Positions 1 to 6,901 of a stretch of 9,115 nt of DNA are shown piece by piece. The position numbers and the translations under genes are program-made. The stretch's first letter is position 1. Each line of letters opens with the position of its first letter. The DNA is from Gammaproteobacteria bacterium (lineage in GTDB: Bacteria > Pseudomonadota > Gammaproteobacteria > SZUA-152). The stretch spans positions 1 to 9,115 of the forward strand of contig JAUWLO010000074.1 in NCBI GenBank assembly GCA_030613605.1, read 5' to 3'. The notes beneath the pieces were generated by a model. That model had not been told where the DNA came from, made no database searches, and saw only the letters and a program-made list of their open reading frames with translations.

Positions 1-60
1 GCTTTAGCTTTAGCCCTGGCCTTTGGTTTGGCTTTCGGCTTAGCTTTGGGTTTAGGTTTT
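1..60. repeat. Degenerate hexamer repeat encoding a Lys/Pro/Ala tail
   Basis: The first 60 bases are about ten imperfect copies of a 6-base unit of the form GCTTTA/GGTTTG. Read on the minus strand in the DUF4389 frame they give alternating Lys-Pro, Lys-Ala and Arg-Ala dipeptides. The array continues past the window edge, so the copy number is unknown. Codons vary (AAA/AAG, GCT/GCC, CCT/CCC/CCG), which suggests an older, diverged or protein-selected repeat rather than a fresh slippage product. Confidence 0.7.
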
Positions 61-398
61 GCTGCTGCGTCTTTAGTAACATTAGTTTTCACTGGCGCAA
101 CCTCAACCGCTTTCACTGAATCTTCCGCTGCTGGCCATTCACTAAAGGGGAAAGGTTTGTCATCAGAATTATAGGTGACAAACAACAGGCAGCCATATAC
201 ATAACGAGCCAAACTGGCGCCAAAATTTCTCAGATTATCGTTAGTTTGGCCCGTAAAGACGGTGAATAAAAACTGGATCACCACCACTGCCACAGTAACA
301 AAACGTGCGACAACCAGCATGAAAACGAACATCAGAATATACAGACCCCGAACCCAGGTTTCTGCTGCGGTAAGATTTTGTTTGAGATCGTCATCCAT
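1..398 (-). CDS. DUF4389 domain membrane protein (3' end outside window)
   Basis: The reading frame is open from ATG at 398 to the left edge (132 codons, no stop), so the C-terminus is missing. Residues 18-48 form a long hydrophobic stretch (one or two membrane segments). After it come TGQTNDNLRNFG (49-60), SLARYVYG (62-69) and NSDDKPFPFSEWP (77-89). This order of a membrane segment, FTG(x)NxxLRxFG, LARY and KPFPFSxWP is what I recall for DUF4389 proteins of gammaproteobacteria, whose function is unknown. From about residue 90 the protein becomes an Ala/Lys/Pro tail, and by residue 114 it is almost purely Lys-Pro and Lys-Ala pairs. It is the last gene of the minus-strand block but has its own promoter at 474-482. 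The SD is weak (AGG about 10 bases before the ATG). Family assignment is fairly secure; the role is not known. Confidence 0.85.
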   Translation of the reverse strand, partial: MDDDLKQNLTAAETWVRGLYILMFVFMLVVARFVTVAVVVIQFLFTVFTGQTNDNLRNFGASLARYVYGCLLFVTYNSDDKPFPFSEWPAAEDSVKAVEVAPVKTNVTKDAAAKPKPKAKPKAKPKARAKAK

Positions 399-473
399 TA
401 TTTTATGGCCTGTTATTATTTGTTAAAAGCACCCGTTTAAGAAAAGAAGCACTCGTTGAGTATTACTGCCGCG

Positions 474-482
474 ATTATACCA
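474..482 (-). promoter_or_regulatory. Extended -10 promoter for the DUF4389 gene
   Basis: On the minus strand the sequence reads TGGTATAAT: a perfect TATAAT (479-474) preceded by a TGn extension (482-480). No good -35 hexamer lies 16-18 bases upstream (the best there is AGCAGA), as is common for extended -10 sigma-70 promoters. Transcription would begin near 467, leaving a leader of about 70 bases before the ATG at 398. It lies just after the apaH stop codon, so the DUF4389 gene can be expressed independently of the upstream block. Confidence 0.6.
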
Positions 483-514
483 GACAGCCACGACCATCTG
501 CTACACACCAGCTA

Positions 515-1369
515 CTACCCGGGCCGCTTATGCCCGGGACAATCATAACTGTAGATTTCCCGACCATCACCCAAGGCCCCGTCCAGACGCATCGCCGTCA
601 GCAAACCACCCCACAGGCAGCCAGTATCCAGAGCAAAAACACCGCCACCTTTACCAAAACTATCCCGATACAGCCCCAACGTGGACCAGTGCCCAAAAAC
701 AATGCGCAGGTCTTTACTCTTACGTTCGGGCACCTCATACCAGGGCCGAAACCCGGGCAGCTGGGTGCCTGGCTCGCCCTGAGATTTTAAACACAACTGG
801 CCACCGGCATTACAATAACGTAGACGGGTAAAACAATTGGTAATAAAACGCAGCCGTCCCCAGCTCGTTAAACCTTCGCTCCAGGTATCCGGTTCATTGC
901 CATACATGTTGGCGAGAAAATCTCGATAATTTTCGCCTTGCAGTACCATCTCCACCTCAGCGGCAAGTTGCTGCGCCTGAGCCAGGTCCCATTGTGGTGG
1001 CAGGCCGGCATGTACCATGGTAAATCGCAGGCCTTCATCGTGAAACATCAGCGGCTGCTGGCGCACCCATGCCAACAGCTCCTCGCGATCGGGTGCAACA
1101 AATATTTCTTCAAGGGTATCGCTACGATGAAAGGGAGCACATTTTTCAGCCAGTGCCAGCATGTGTAAATCATGATTGCCCAATACCGTAATAGCAGCGT
1201 CACCCAGGTCGCGCACAAAACGCAATACACGCAGGCTATCCGGGCCACGGTTGACCAGATCACCGGTAAACCAGAGTTTGTCCTTGGAAGAATCAAAATG
1301 AATCTCATCCAGCAAGCCCATGAGGTCATCATAACAACCCTGCACGTCACCAATTGCGTACACCGCCAT
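515..1369 (-). CDS. apaH: Symmetrical bis(5'-nucleosyl)-tetraphosphatase
   Basis: This cytoplasmic enzyme hydrolyses diadenosine tetraphosphate (Ap4A) to two ADP and belongs to the PPP metallophosphatase superfamily. Metal-site motifs appear in order: GDVQGC (7-12), GDLVNRG (36-42), GNHDLH (64-69), HAG (120-122) and FGHW (225-228), followed by the ApaH-typical DTGCLWGG (248-255). The first motif has Gln where E. coli has His (GDVHGC); I recall this variant from other gammaproteobacterial ApaH proteins. I chose ATG 1369 (284 aa) over the in-frame TTG at 1375. An AAGG sits about 10 bases before the ATG but only 4 before the TTG, and the protein then starts MAVYAIGD like E. coli MATYLIGD. It lies 15 bases after uppP, so co-transcription is likely. 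Length is normal for the family. Confidence 0.96.
   Translation of the reverse strand: MAVYAIGDVQGCYDDLMGLLDEIHFDSSKDKLWFTGDLVNRGPDSLRVLRFVRDLGDAAITVLGNHDLHMLALAEKCAPFHRSDTLEEIFVAPDREELLAWVRQQPLMFHDEGLRFTMVHAGLPPQWDLAQAQQLAAEVEMVLQGENYRDFLANMYGNEPDTWSEGLTSWGRLRFITNCFTRLRYCNAGGQLCLKSQGEPGTQLPGFRPWYEVPERKSKDLRIVFGHWSTLGLYRDSFGKGGGVFALDTGCLWGGLLTAMRLDGALGDGREIYSYDCPGHKRPG
518..538. repeat. Perfect inverted repeat at the 3' end of apaH
   Basis: CCCGGGC (518-524) and GCCCGGG (532-538) can form a 7-bp all-GC stem with a 7-base loop. It lies over the last codons of apaH and ends next to its TAG stop (517-515). No T-run follows on the minus strand, so it is not a standard intrinsic terminator. It may stabilise the 3' end of the transcript or help stop it. 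Confidence 0.5.
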
Positions 1370-1384
1370 AGTCAACCGACCTTA

Positions 1385-2182
1385 TTAAACAAATAGATAA
1401 ATTAACAAACAGCCCAACACCAAACGATAAATCACAAACGGCATCATGCCGATGCGCTCCAGCAGCTTAAGAAAATAATGAATACACACATAAGCGGTAA
1501 TCGCCGAAGTGACAATACCAATGACCATCGCTCCCCAGTCAACGAGGCCAGGCGAGCTAACAAGATCACGGGTGAGCATTAAACCCGCCAGGGTGATGAC
1601 TGGAATGGACAACAGGAATGAAAAGCGCGCTGCGGCCTGACGCGACAAACCCAACATTAAGCCTGCTGTCATGGTGATGCCAGAACGCGAAGTACCGGGG
1701 ATTAACGCCACCGCCTGCGCAACACCAATGATCAAGATATCGCTGACACGCAAACTGTATTCATCACGTCGGCCACGACCTTTTGAATCTGCCAGCCACA
1801 ACAACAAACCAAACCCGATGGTGGCTGCAGCGATCACCAGTTCCGAACGCAAATTAACTTCGATATAACCCTTAAAAAGCAAACCCGCCAAACCAACCGG
1901 CACGGTGCCCCACAATACCGCCCATGCCAGACGGCTGTTGGCCGTGTTTTGGCGCGTTAGCAAAGATTGAAACCAGTCTCGCGCCATTGGTACCAGCTCG
2001 CGACGGAAATACAGCACGACTGCTGTGAGTGTGCCCACGTGCACAGCAACATCAAATGCCAGACCCTGATCTTCCCAGCCCAGTAATCGCGGCAACAAAA
2101 TAAGATGCGCCGAACTGGAGACCGGTAAAAACTCGGTAAAGCCCTGTAGAAGAGCAAGCAATATAGCATGCAATGAATCCAT
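1385..2182 (-). CDS. uppP: Undecaprenyl-diphosphate phosphatase (UppP/BacA)
   Basis: This integral inner-membrane enzyme dephosphorylates undecaprenyl pyrophosphate to undecaprenyl phosphate, regenerating the lipid carrier for peptidoglycan and other envelope polymers. Extra copies are known to raise bacitracin resistance. The 265-aa protein is strongly hydrophobic with about seven to eight membrane segments. It has both BacA signatures: QGFTEFLPVSSSAHL (13-27), containing the catalytic-type Glu17 and Ser cluster, and PGTSRSG (162-168), containing the essential Arg. The first of the two acidic positions in E. coli motif 1 is Gln13 here, a substitution I recall from many family members. The SD AGGTAG (2197-2192) is 9 bases before ATG 2182 and overlaps the stop codon of the preceding methyltransferase gene, which implies translational coupling. 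Length is normal. Confidence 0.96.
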   Translation of the reverse strand: MDSLHAILLALLQGFTEFLPVSSSAHLILLPRLLGWEDQGLAFDVAVHVGTLTAVVLYFRRELVPMARDWFQSLLTRQNTANSRLAWAVLWGTVPVGLAGLLFKGYIEVNLRSELVIAAATIGFGLLLWLADSKGRGRRDEYSLRVSDILIIGVAQAVALIPGTSRSGITMTAGLMLGLSRQAAARFSFLLSIPVITLAGLMLTRDLVSSPGLVDWGAMVIGIVTSAITAYVCIHYFLKLLERIGMMPFVIYRLVLGCLLIYLFV

Positions 2183-2191
2183 GCTGGCAGT

Positions 2192-2902
2192 CTACCTTTT
2201 TTCTGCAATCAAACGGGCATGACTGCCATTTTTCAACAACGATTTTTCTATCACCTTGTAACCGGTTTTTTTCAACAAAAATTCCAGGTCATCCACACTG
2301 AACCGGTTGTGCTCAATAAAGTGTATAAACATGTCATCAAGCTTTTCGACTGACGTGGTCGGATCAAAAACCGCCATGCCATCGGTTGCCGCATCCAGGT
2401 ACTGACTCAACGGGGTGCGCACCCAGTCCATAATATAAAATCGGCCGCCGGGCTTTAAACAACGATGTACTTCCTGCAACGCACGCACCGGCTGGTTCAT
2501 TTCATGAAGCACCACCGAAGCAACCGCCGCATCCACACTATTGTTTTCCAGACCCAGATGCGGATCATGAAGGTCGGCTGTTAATATCTGCGCATTTTTC
2601 GGCAAGTCTTCCACCGCGTCGATCATGTACTCGGCACACTCCACACCTAGAGCCCTACCATTTGGGTAACGTTCCATCAGGACCTTCAAAAACATACCGG
2701 GGCCGGTACCGAGATCCAGCACGGTGGGGTTTTCCGACAAGACCGGCTCAATGTATTTCGCCCACACATCCCAGAATTCATCGTTAAAACGACTGGCATA
2801 CGTATCCTTCATCATCTGCGCAAAGGCCTCACCATCACGATGATGTTTTGCCAGCATTTCCTGAGTGTTTTTTAATGTGTGGCTTAATGTTTGTTCTTTC
2901 AT
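2192..2902 (-). CDS. Class I SAM-dependent methyltransferase (type-11 fold)
   Basis: This is a predicted soluble methyltransferase of 236 aa with unknown substrate. From the ATG, motif I is VLDLGTGPG (61-69). The acidic residue ending strand 2 is in GVECAEYM (near Glu88), followed by a TADLHDP segment (108-114), the post-motif ASVVLHEM (128-135) and LKPGGRFYIMDW (149-160). A C-terminal helix-strand region (residues 190-235) completes the fold. The frame also opens at a GTG (2908), but ATG 2902 is better: a purine-rich AGAGAGAG stretch lies just upstream and an ATG is normally favoured. It sits 44 bases after midA, and its stop codon lies inside the uppP ribosome binding site, so it belongs to the same transcript. 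The N-terminal 50 residues are charged and helical and do not suggest a substrate. Fold call is secure; function unknown. Confidence 0.88.
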   Translation of the reverse strand: MKEQTLSHTLKNTQEMLAKHHRDGEAFAQMMKDTYASRFNDEFWDVWAKYIEPVLSENPTVLDLGTGPGMFLKVLMERYPNGRALGVECAEYMIDAVEDLPKNAQILTADLHDPHLGLENNSVDAAVASVVLHEMNQPVRALQEVHRCLKPGGRFYIMDWVRTPLSQYLDAATDGMAVFDPTTSVEKLDDMFIHFIEHNRFSVDDLEFLLKKTGYKVIEKSLLKNGSHARLIAEKR

Positions 2903-2946
2903 TAGCACTCTCTCTTAGTGATTACTTCCAACAATATTCATGAGGC

Positions 2947-4182
2947 TTACAGCTTGTGGCGAGCATCTAACATGGAAAATCCGGACAGGGCAGATTCAAT
3001 ATTTTTAGTCAGCGCCATCACCTTGAATAATTCGCCCATTTCATTCGGCATGGTTAAGGTGCGTATCTGTTGCGCATGCAGTAATCGATCCCTCTCATTA
3101 CTGGCATTTGCTTCAGCCAATTCAGTTATTCCATTGCTGAGTAAAAAATAAGCCTGGGACGTATAGCCACTGACATCCAGACCTGATGCCTGTGCTGCTT
3201 CGGCAATGGCGGTAAAATCCACATGTGCAGTAATGTCCTGCAAGCCGGGATAAACAAAAGGATCGTCATGGGCGCGATGTCGATAGTGACACATGAGCGT
3301 ACCCGCACTGCGCTCAGGATGATAATACTCATGGCGTGGAAAACCGTAATCCAGCAATAGCACCACACCATCTTCTAACGTGTCCGCAACAGACTGTATC
3401 CAGGCATTAGCCGCCAGATTTATTTCCGACTGATAACCCACCGGTAAGTCCCTGGCCACAACTTCAAGCTGCTTTTGAAGCTGTGTACTTTCTGGTTCAG
3501 CGTTAACCAACTGAAAACGATTATCCTGCCAGGTCACGTAACGTTCCTTAATGCCATTTTCTTCCACACTAAAACAACACACCGGCAACGCATCCAGTAA
3601 TTCGTTGGCAATCACAATCCCGCGAAAACCGGATTTTGGTAACTCATCCAGCCACTGGACTCGATTCAGTAAATGCGGCACACGATCGGACAATGTTTCC
3701 TTTTGACGTTGTCGCAAATCTGCACTAAGTTCCAGAATAAAATAATGGTTCGGTAAGTTTTGTAGACGCTCCAGCTCGGCCAGCATATCGGCCGCCATCA
3801 CACCACTACCACCACCCACTTCCAGCACATCACCCTTCTCAAAACCGCTTTCATCAAGAGAGGAAAGCACTTCGCTTACCTGACGGGCAAGCGTTTGTGA
3901 AAACAAACATGAAATCTCAGGCGCAGTGACAAAATCACCCGACTCACCAAACTTTCGACTGCCAGCGCTGTAATAACCCAGACCCGGTGCGTACAGTGCC
4001 AGCTCCATATATTGAGCAAAGCTAATTCGACCGCCGGTATTTTTGATCTCATCATGAATCAGGGTAATAAGTTGCTCACTATGCGCCTGAGCAACCTCAT
4101 CTGGCACTGGCAGACGAGACAACTCTTCAGCAGCTTGCTTCATGGTGAGCCGTGGGTTTTCCTGTGTTCGATCAGTGGACAT
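2947..4182 (-). CDS. MidA/NDUFAF7-type SAM-dependent methyltransferase (COG1565)
   Basis: This 411-aa protein belongs to the MidA family (formerly DUF185). The mitochondrial member NDUFAF7 methylates an arginine of a complex I subunit; the bacterial substrate is not established. Visible family signatures: GGRISFAQYM (50-59), YAPGLGYY (64-71), GESGDFVTAPEIS (79-91), the SAM-binding VLEVGGGSG (119-127), NELLDALP (193-200), LLLDYG (275-280), HVDFT (320-324) and the C-terminal EMGELFKVMAL (381-391). These span the whole protein, so it appears intact. ATG 4182 lacks a clear SD. An in-frame ATG at 4143 has an AGGA, but it is 16 bases away, so I kept the longer start. It is the first gene of the minus-strand block and is divergent from folM. 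I recall midA-like genes beside folK/folM in other gammaproteobacteria. Confidence 0.92.
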   Translation of the reverse strand: MSTDRTQENPRLTMKQAAEELSRLPVPDEVAQAHSEQLITLIHDEIKNTGGRISFAQYMELALYAPGLGYYSAGSRKFGESGDFVTAPEISCLFSQTLARQVSEVLSSLDESGFEKGDVLEVGGGSGVMAADMLAELERLQNLPNHYFILELSADLRQRQKETLSDRVPHLLNRVQWLDELPKSGFRGIVIANELLDALPVCCFSVEENGIKERYVTWQDNRFQLVNAEPESTQLQKQLEVVARDLPVGYQSEINLAANAWIQSVADTLEDGVVLLLDYGFPRHEYYHPERSAGTLMCHYRHRAHDDPFVYPGLQDITAHVDFTAIAEAAQASGLDVSGYTSQAYFLLSNGITELAEANASNERDRLLHAQQIRTLTMPNEMGELFKVMALTKNIESALSGFSMLDARHKL

Positions 4183-4301
4183 ATTATTAAGGCGGCTGAT
4201 GAGTCGTTGGGCAATAGTTGCAAGGTGGGTTACAGTGTGCAGATCGTTATTAGCTATACACTTGTTGGCTATGCACTATGGAGTGCTACGGAGATAGAAG
4301 C
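4183..4301. promoter_or_regulatory. Divergent intergenic region with a tandem 10-bp repeat
   Basis: These 119 bases separate midA (minus) from folM (plus) and must hold the promoters of both blocks. The clearest structure is an imperfect direct repeat, GCTATACACT (4253-4262) and GCTATGCACT (4268-4277). It matches at 9 of 10 bases with a 15-base period and ends 24 bases before the folM start. The copies contain TATACA and TATGCA, which resemble -10 hexamers, but no convincing -35 lies at the right spacing, so I do not place a promoter precisely. The repeat could equally be a pair of protein-binding sites. Confidence 0.4.
4290..4293 (+). promoter_or_regulatory. Ribosome binding site that sets a GTG start for folM
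   Basis: GGAG at 4290-4293 is followed by 8 bases and then GTG at 4302, which is ideal SD spacing. The in-frame ATG at 4278 has no purine-rich element upstream and would place this SD inside the coding region. The GTG is therefore the likelier start. Confidence 0.65.
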
Positions 4302-5099
4302 GTGAATGATAGCACAGGCAGATCTGACAACTCGTCGGACAACAATACGGACAGTAAGGGCTCTTTAGCCGACAAAGTAGTGCTTATCACCGGCGGCGTG
4401 CATCGAATCGGTGCTGACACCGCTCGGATTTTACATGCCGAGGGGGCCCGACTGGTACTACACTATCGCAACTCACGCGATGTCGCTCACACCCTTCAGG
4501 ACGAGCTGAATAAGACCCGTCCCGATTCAGTAGTGTTGGTGCGGGCCGACCTGCTGGATCAGGCCTCGCTGCCTGCTGTTGTCGCCGATTCCCTGTCCAC
4601 CTGGGGTCGCCTGGATGTGCTGGTCAATAATGCATCCAGTTTTTACTCTACTCCGGTAGGCAAGGTCACCGAATCTGAATGGAACGATTTAATCGGCACC
4701 AATCTCAAAGCTCCTTTTTTCCTCTCTCAGGCCGCCGCACCTCATCTGAAAGAAACCCGGGGCTGCATCGTCAATATTGTCGATATCCATGCCGAACGAC
4801 CCTTGAAGCGCTTCCCTGTTTACAGCATTGCCAAGGCTGGGCTAGTGATGCTCACCAAAGCTATGGCCTGTGAGCTCGGGCCGGAGGTTCGCGTTAACGC
4901 CGTTGCGCCCGGCGCGATCCTCTGGCCAGAAAAAGAAATGGATGAGGTTACACAACAACGCATTATTTCCCGCACCTTCCTCAAGCGGCAGGGCAACCCA
5001 AACAACATCGCCCGCGCTGTACTGTTTCTTATTCGCGATGCCGATTACACCAGTGGTCAGGTGATCACTGTGGATGGTGGCCGCTCCCTCAACAACTAA
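4302..5099 (+). CDS. folM: Pteridine reductase (FolM/PTR1-like short-chain dehydrogenase)
   Basis: This is an NADPH-dependent short-chain dehydrogenase that reduces dihydropterins (dihydromonapterin or dihydrobiopterin type) and possibly dihydrofolate. From the GTG the protein has 265 aa. It shows TGGVHRIG (30-37), the TGxxxRxG form typical of pteridine reductases rather than TGxxxGxG. It also has HYRNS (55-59) for NADPH, RADLLD (81-86), NNAS (109-112), Asp161 in VDIHAERPL where classical SDRs carry the catalytic Ser, the YxxxK pair Tyr174/Lys178, and the family-specific NAVAPGAILWPE (199-210). The C-terminal VDGGRS is standard. The first 20 residues are a Ser/Asn/Asp-rich leader without fold signals. 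The start is GTG with GGAG 8 bases upstream. It is 31 bases upstream of the DUF938 gene and near folB/folK, which fits a pterin role. FolM in particular, versus another PTR1-like enzyme, is inferred. Confidence 0.9.
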   Translation: MNDSTGRSDNSSDNNTDSKGSLADKVVLITGGVHRIGADTARILHAEGARLVLHYRNSRDVAHTLQDELNKTRPDSVVLVRADLLDQASLPAVVADSLSTWGRLDVLVNNASSFYSTPVGKVTESEWNDLIGTNLKAPFFLSQAAAPHLKETRGCIVNIVDIHAERPLKRFPVYSIAKAGLVMLTKAMACELGPEVRVNAVAPGAILWPEKEMDEVTQQRIISRTFLKRQGNPNNIARAVLFLIRDADYTSGQVITVDGGRSLNN

Positions 5100-5130
5100 T
5101 TTGCCCTGAATTTTTATTAAGCCCAATAAA

Positions 5131-5736
5131 ATGAAACCCTTCGCCGAATCCTGTGCGGAAAACCAGCAACCGATTCTGGACATTCTGCAAAAGGAATTTG
5201 CCGGCACTCGTCAGGTACTTGAGATCGGCAGCGGCACCGGCCAGCATGCGGTTTTTTTCGCCCGCGCATTACCCCATTTAATCTGGCAAACCAGCGATGT
5301 TGTCGAACATCATTCGGGAATTAACGCCTGGATAAGCGATGAAGATCTGGACAATACGCGCGCGCCACTTCCGCTAAATGTAGAAACTGATCCATGGCCA
5401 GAACAGGAATACGATGGAATATTCAGCGCCAATACCGTGCACATCATGGGCTGGCCCGAGGTGGAAAAAATGTTCGCCGGTATTGGACAAGTACTGCTAC
5501 CGGGCGGATGCTTCTGTCTTTATGGCCCGTTTAATTATGATGGCCAATTCACCTCAGAAAGTAATGCAAGTTTTGATGTGTGGTTAAAAATCCGTGACCC
5601 GAAAAGTGGCGTACGTGATGTGGCCGACCTGGGAAAACTTGCTGAAAAGGCAGGACTCAAACTGATAGAAGATTACGAAATGCCCGCTAATAATCGGATT
5701 CTGGTGTGGCAAGCTAGCGTTTTAAGGCCTCAATAG
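5131..5736 (+). CDS. DUF938 family SAM-dependent methyltransferase
   Basis: This 201-aa protein belongs to the DUF938 family (eukaryotic relative METTL26), a class I methyltransferase fold of unknown substrate. Signatures: SCAENQQPIL (7-16), motif I VLEIGSGTGQHA (29-40), QTSD (53-56), FSANTVHIMGWPEVEKMF (98-115), LLPGG (122-126), YGPFNYDG (131-138), the long NASFDVWLKIRDP block (145-157) continuing to GVRD (160-163), and MPANNRILVW near the end. All the family blocks I expect are present, so it looks intact. It follows folM by 31 bases and is probably co-transcribed. No clear SD precedes ATG 5131 (the leader is AT-rich), so it may depend on reinitiation after folM or on weak initiation. Its last 23 bases overlap the 3' end of the convergent response regulator gene. 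Confidence 0.93.
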   Translation: MKPFAESCAENQQPILDILQKEFAGTRQVLEIGSGTGQHAVFFARALPHLIWQTSDVVEHHSGINAWISDEDLDNTRAPLPLNVETDPWPEQEYDGIFSANTVHIMGWPEVEKMFAGIGQVLLPGGCFCLYGPFNYDGQFTSESNASFDVWLKIRDPKSGVRDVADLGKLAEKAGLKLIEDYEMPANNRILVWQASVLRPQ

Positions 5737-6901
5737 CAGCCCGCACCTGATTGACGTCGATGGTGGCAACGGACTCTTCATTGACGAGCTCAAATAACGG
5801 AATCAGGTCTTCCAGCAATTTTGGCAGGTGAGGCATCAGTCGATGTAAATTACCATGTGTAATCATATCCAGAGCCTCATCCAGATCAGGGCATAACAAA
5901 CCCACATCCGCATCACTATCTTCACTCTTTTTATCCGCAGCGCAAAAACGGTTTCGACCACCCTCTATGGCGATTGCAAGACGAGTACCTGCTTCATCCA
6001 GCACTTCATCGAGGTTTTCGCCATCCTGCGGTACCAGAGCGATACCAATACTAATGGTGGTCGGAATGGAATTACCCTCATAATTCACTTCCAGCGCCTC
6101 AATAGCTTTACGCAAGCGTTCGGCCAGCACAATAGCCGCCAGACGATTAGTGTAGGGTGAGCCCACCACAAATTCCTTGCCACTAATACGCCCCACCATA
6201 TCTTCATCGCGAATGGCATCAGCCAGAGAACCCGCTATCTGATTGATGACATAATCCCCGGCCGGATACCCCTGGGACACATTGATATCCTCCAGGTGGT
6301 CAACATCAATCTTTAATACGGCAAAATATTCCTTTTGCCGACGCATCAGTGAAATTTGTTTGGTGGCAACCTGGTGGAAAAAACTTCGGTTCGGCAATCC
6401 AGTCAGAACATCATTGCTGGACTGTTCTCGCAGCTCACGCTGGCTCTCCTCCAGTCGGCGTATAGCCTGTGCTAATTTTCGCTGAGCCTGTAATCGCGCT
6501 ATTAGCTCGACCTGGTCACTGGTTTTGGCCAGAAAATCATTGGCTCCAACCTGAATGGCCCTCTCTCGGGCATCGGTATCATCCGCACCTGTCATCATAA
6601 TGACAGGCATATTCTGTATCCGTGTGATGTCACTACCGCGCATGCGCTCAACCAGGCCAAAACCATCCAGTTCTGGCATCGAAATATCGCTTATCACCAC
6701 TTCGATGCGCTCATCCTTCAAGATGAGTTCCCAGGCTTCCTCACCATTGGACGCCTCAAGAGGCACATACTCGTCTCGTACCAAGCGGGTCAGAGACACC
6801 CGAATCGTCGGGCTATCATCCACCAGCAGGATATAAGGCAAGGCTTTTTCGCCCGCCTTCTCGCCTGCTGATGGTTGAGTTGTGGTGAATGTGTCGCTCA
6901 T
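5714..6901 (-). CDS. Response regulator with degenerate GGDEF domain
   Basis: This is a two-domain signalling protein of 395 aa counted from ATG 6901. The receiver domain (about 22-140) has the acidic pair Asp28/Asp29, phospho-acceptor Asp72 in VISDISMPELDGF, Thr104 and Lys126, so phosphorylation looks possible. A charged helical linker (about 144-162) leads to a GGDEF-type domain starting at DVLTGLPNR (164-172). The signature GGDEF is replaced by SGKEF (240-244): the metal-binding Asp/Glu is Lys. FKxIND is LEDINV and the following His is Tyr. RDED (231-234) lies exactly where the RxxD inhibitory site belongs. Diguanylate cyclase activity is therefore doubtful, and binding of c-di-GMP is possible. 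About 70 further residues form an unassigned, probably helical C-terminus. A TTG at 6919, with AGGA 5 bases upstream, would add six residues; the start is uncertain. It lies downstream of folB-folK after a 97-base gap. Confidence 0.9.
   Translation of the reverse strand: MSDTFTTTQPSAGEKAGEKALPYILLVDDSPTIRVSLTRLVRDEYVPLEASNGEEAWELILKDERIEVVISDISMPELDGFGLVERMRGSDITRIQNMPVIMMTGADDTDARERAIQVGANDFLAKTSDQVELIARLQAQRKLAQAIRRLEESQRELREQSSNDVLTGLPNRSFFHQVATKQISLMRRQKEYFAVLKIDVDHLEDINVSQGYPAGDYVINQIAGSLADAIRDEDMVGRISGKEFVVGSPYTNRLAAIVLAERLRKAIEALEVNYEGNSIPTTISIGIALVPQDGENLDEVLDEAGTRLAIAIEGGRNRFCAADKKSEDSDADVGLLCPDLDEALDMITHGNLHRLMPHLPKLLEDLIPLFELVNEESVATIDVNQVRAAIEALKR

Noticed and set aside
530..790. 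86-codon plus-strand frame opposite the apaH 3' end
   Set aside because: It is antisense to conserved apaH sequence, is Thr/Pro/Gln-rich and has no ribosome binding site.
4278..4301. ATG start for folM at 4278
   Set aside because: It has no SD, and the GGAG at 4290-4293 would lie inside the gene; GTG 4302 has ideal spacing.
4012..4305. 97-codon plus-strand frame over the midA 5' end
   Set aside because: It is mostly antisense to midA and resembles no family; its tail overlaps the folM start.
4842..5207. 121-codon minus-strand frame opposite folM/DUF938
   Set aside because: It spans two real plus-strand genes and has no motif or SD; it is a shadow frame.
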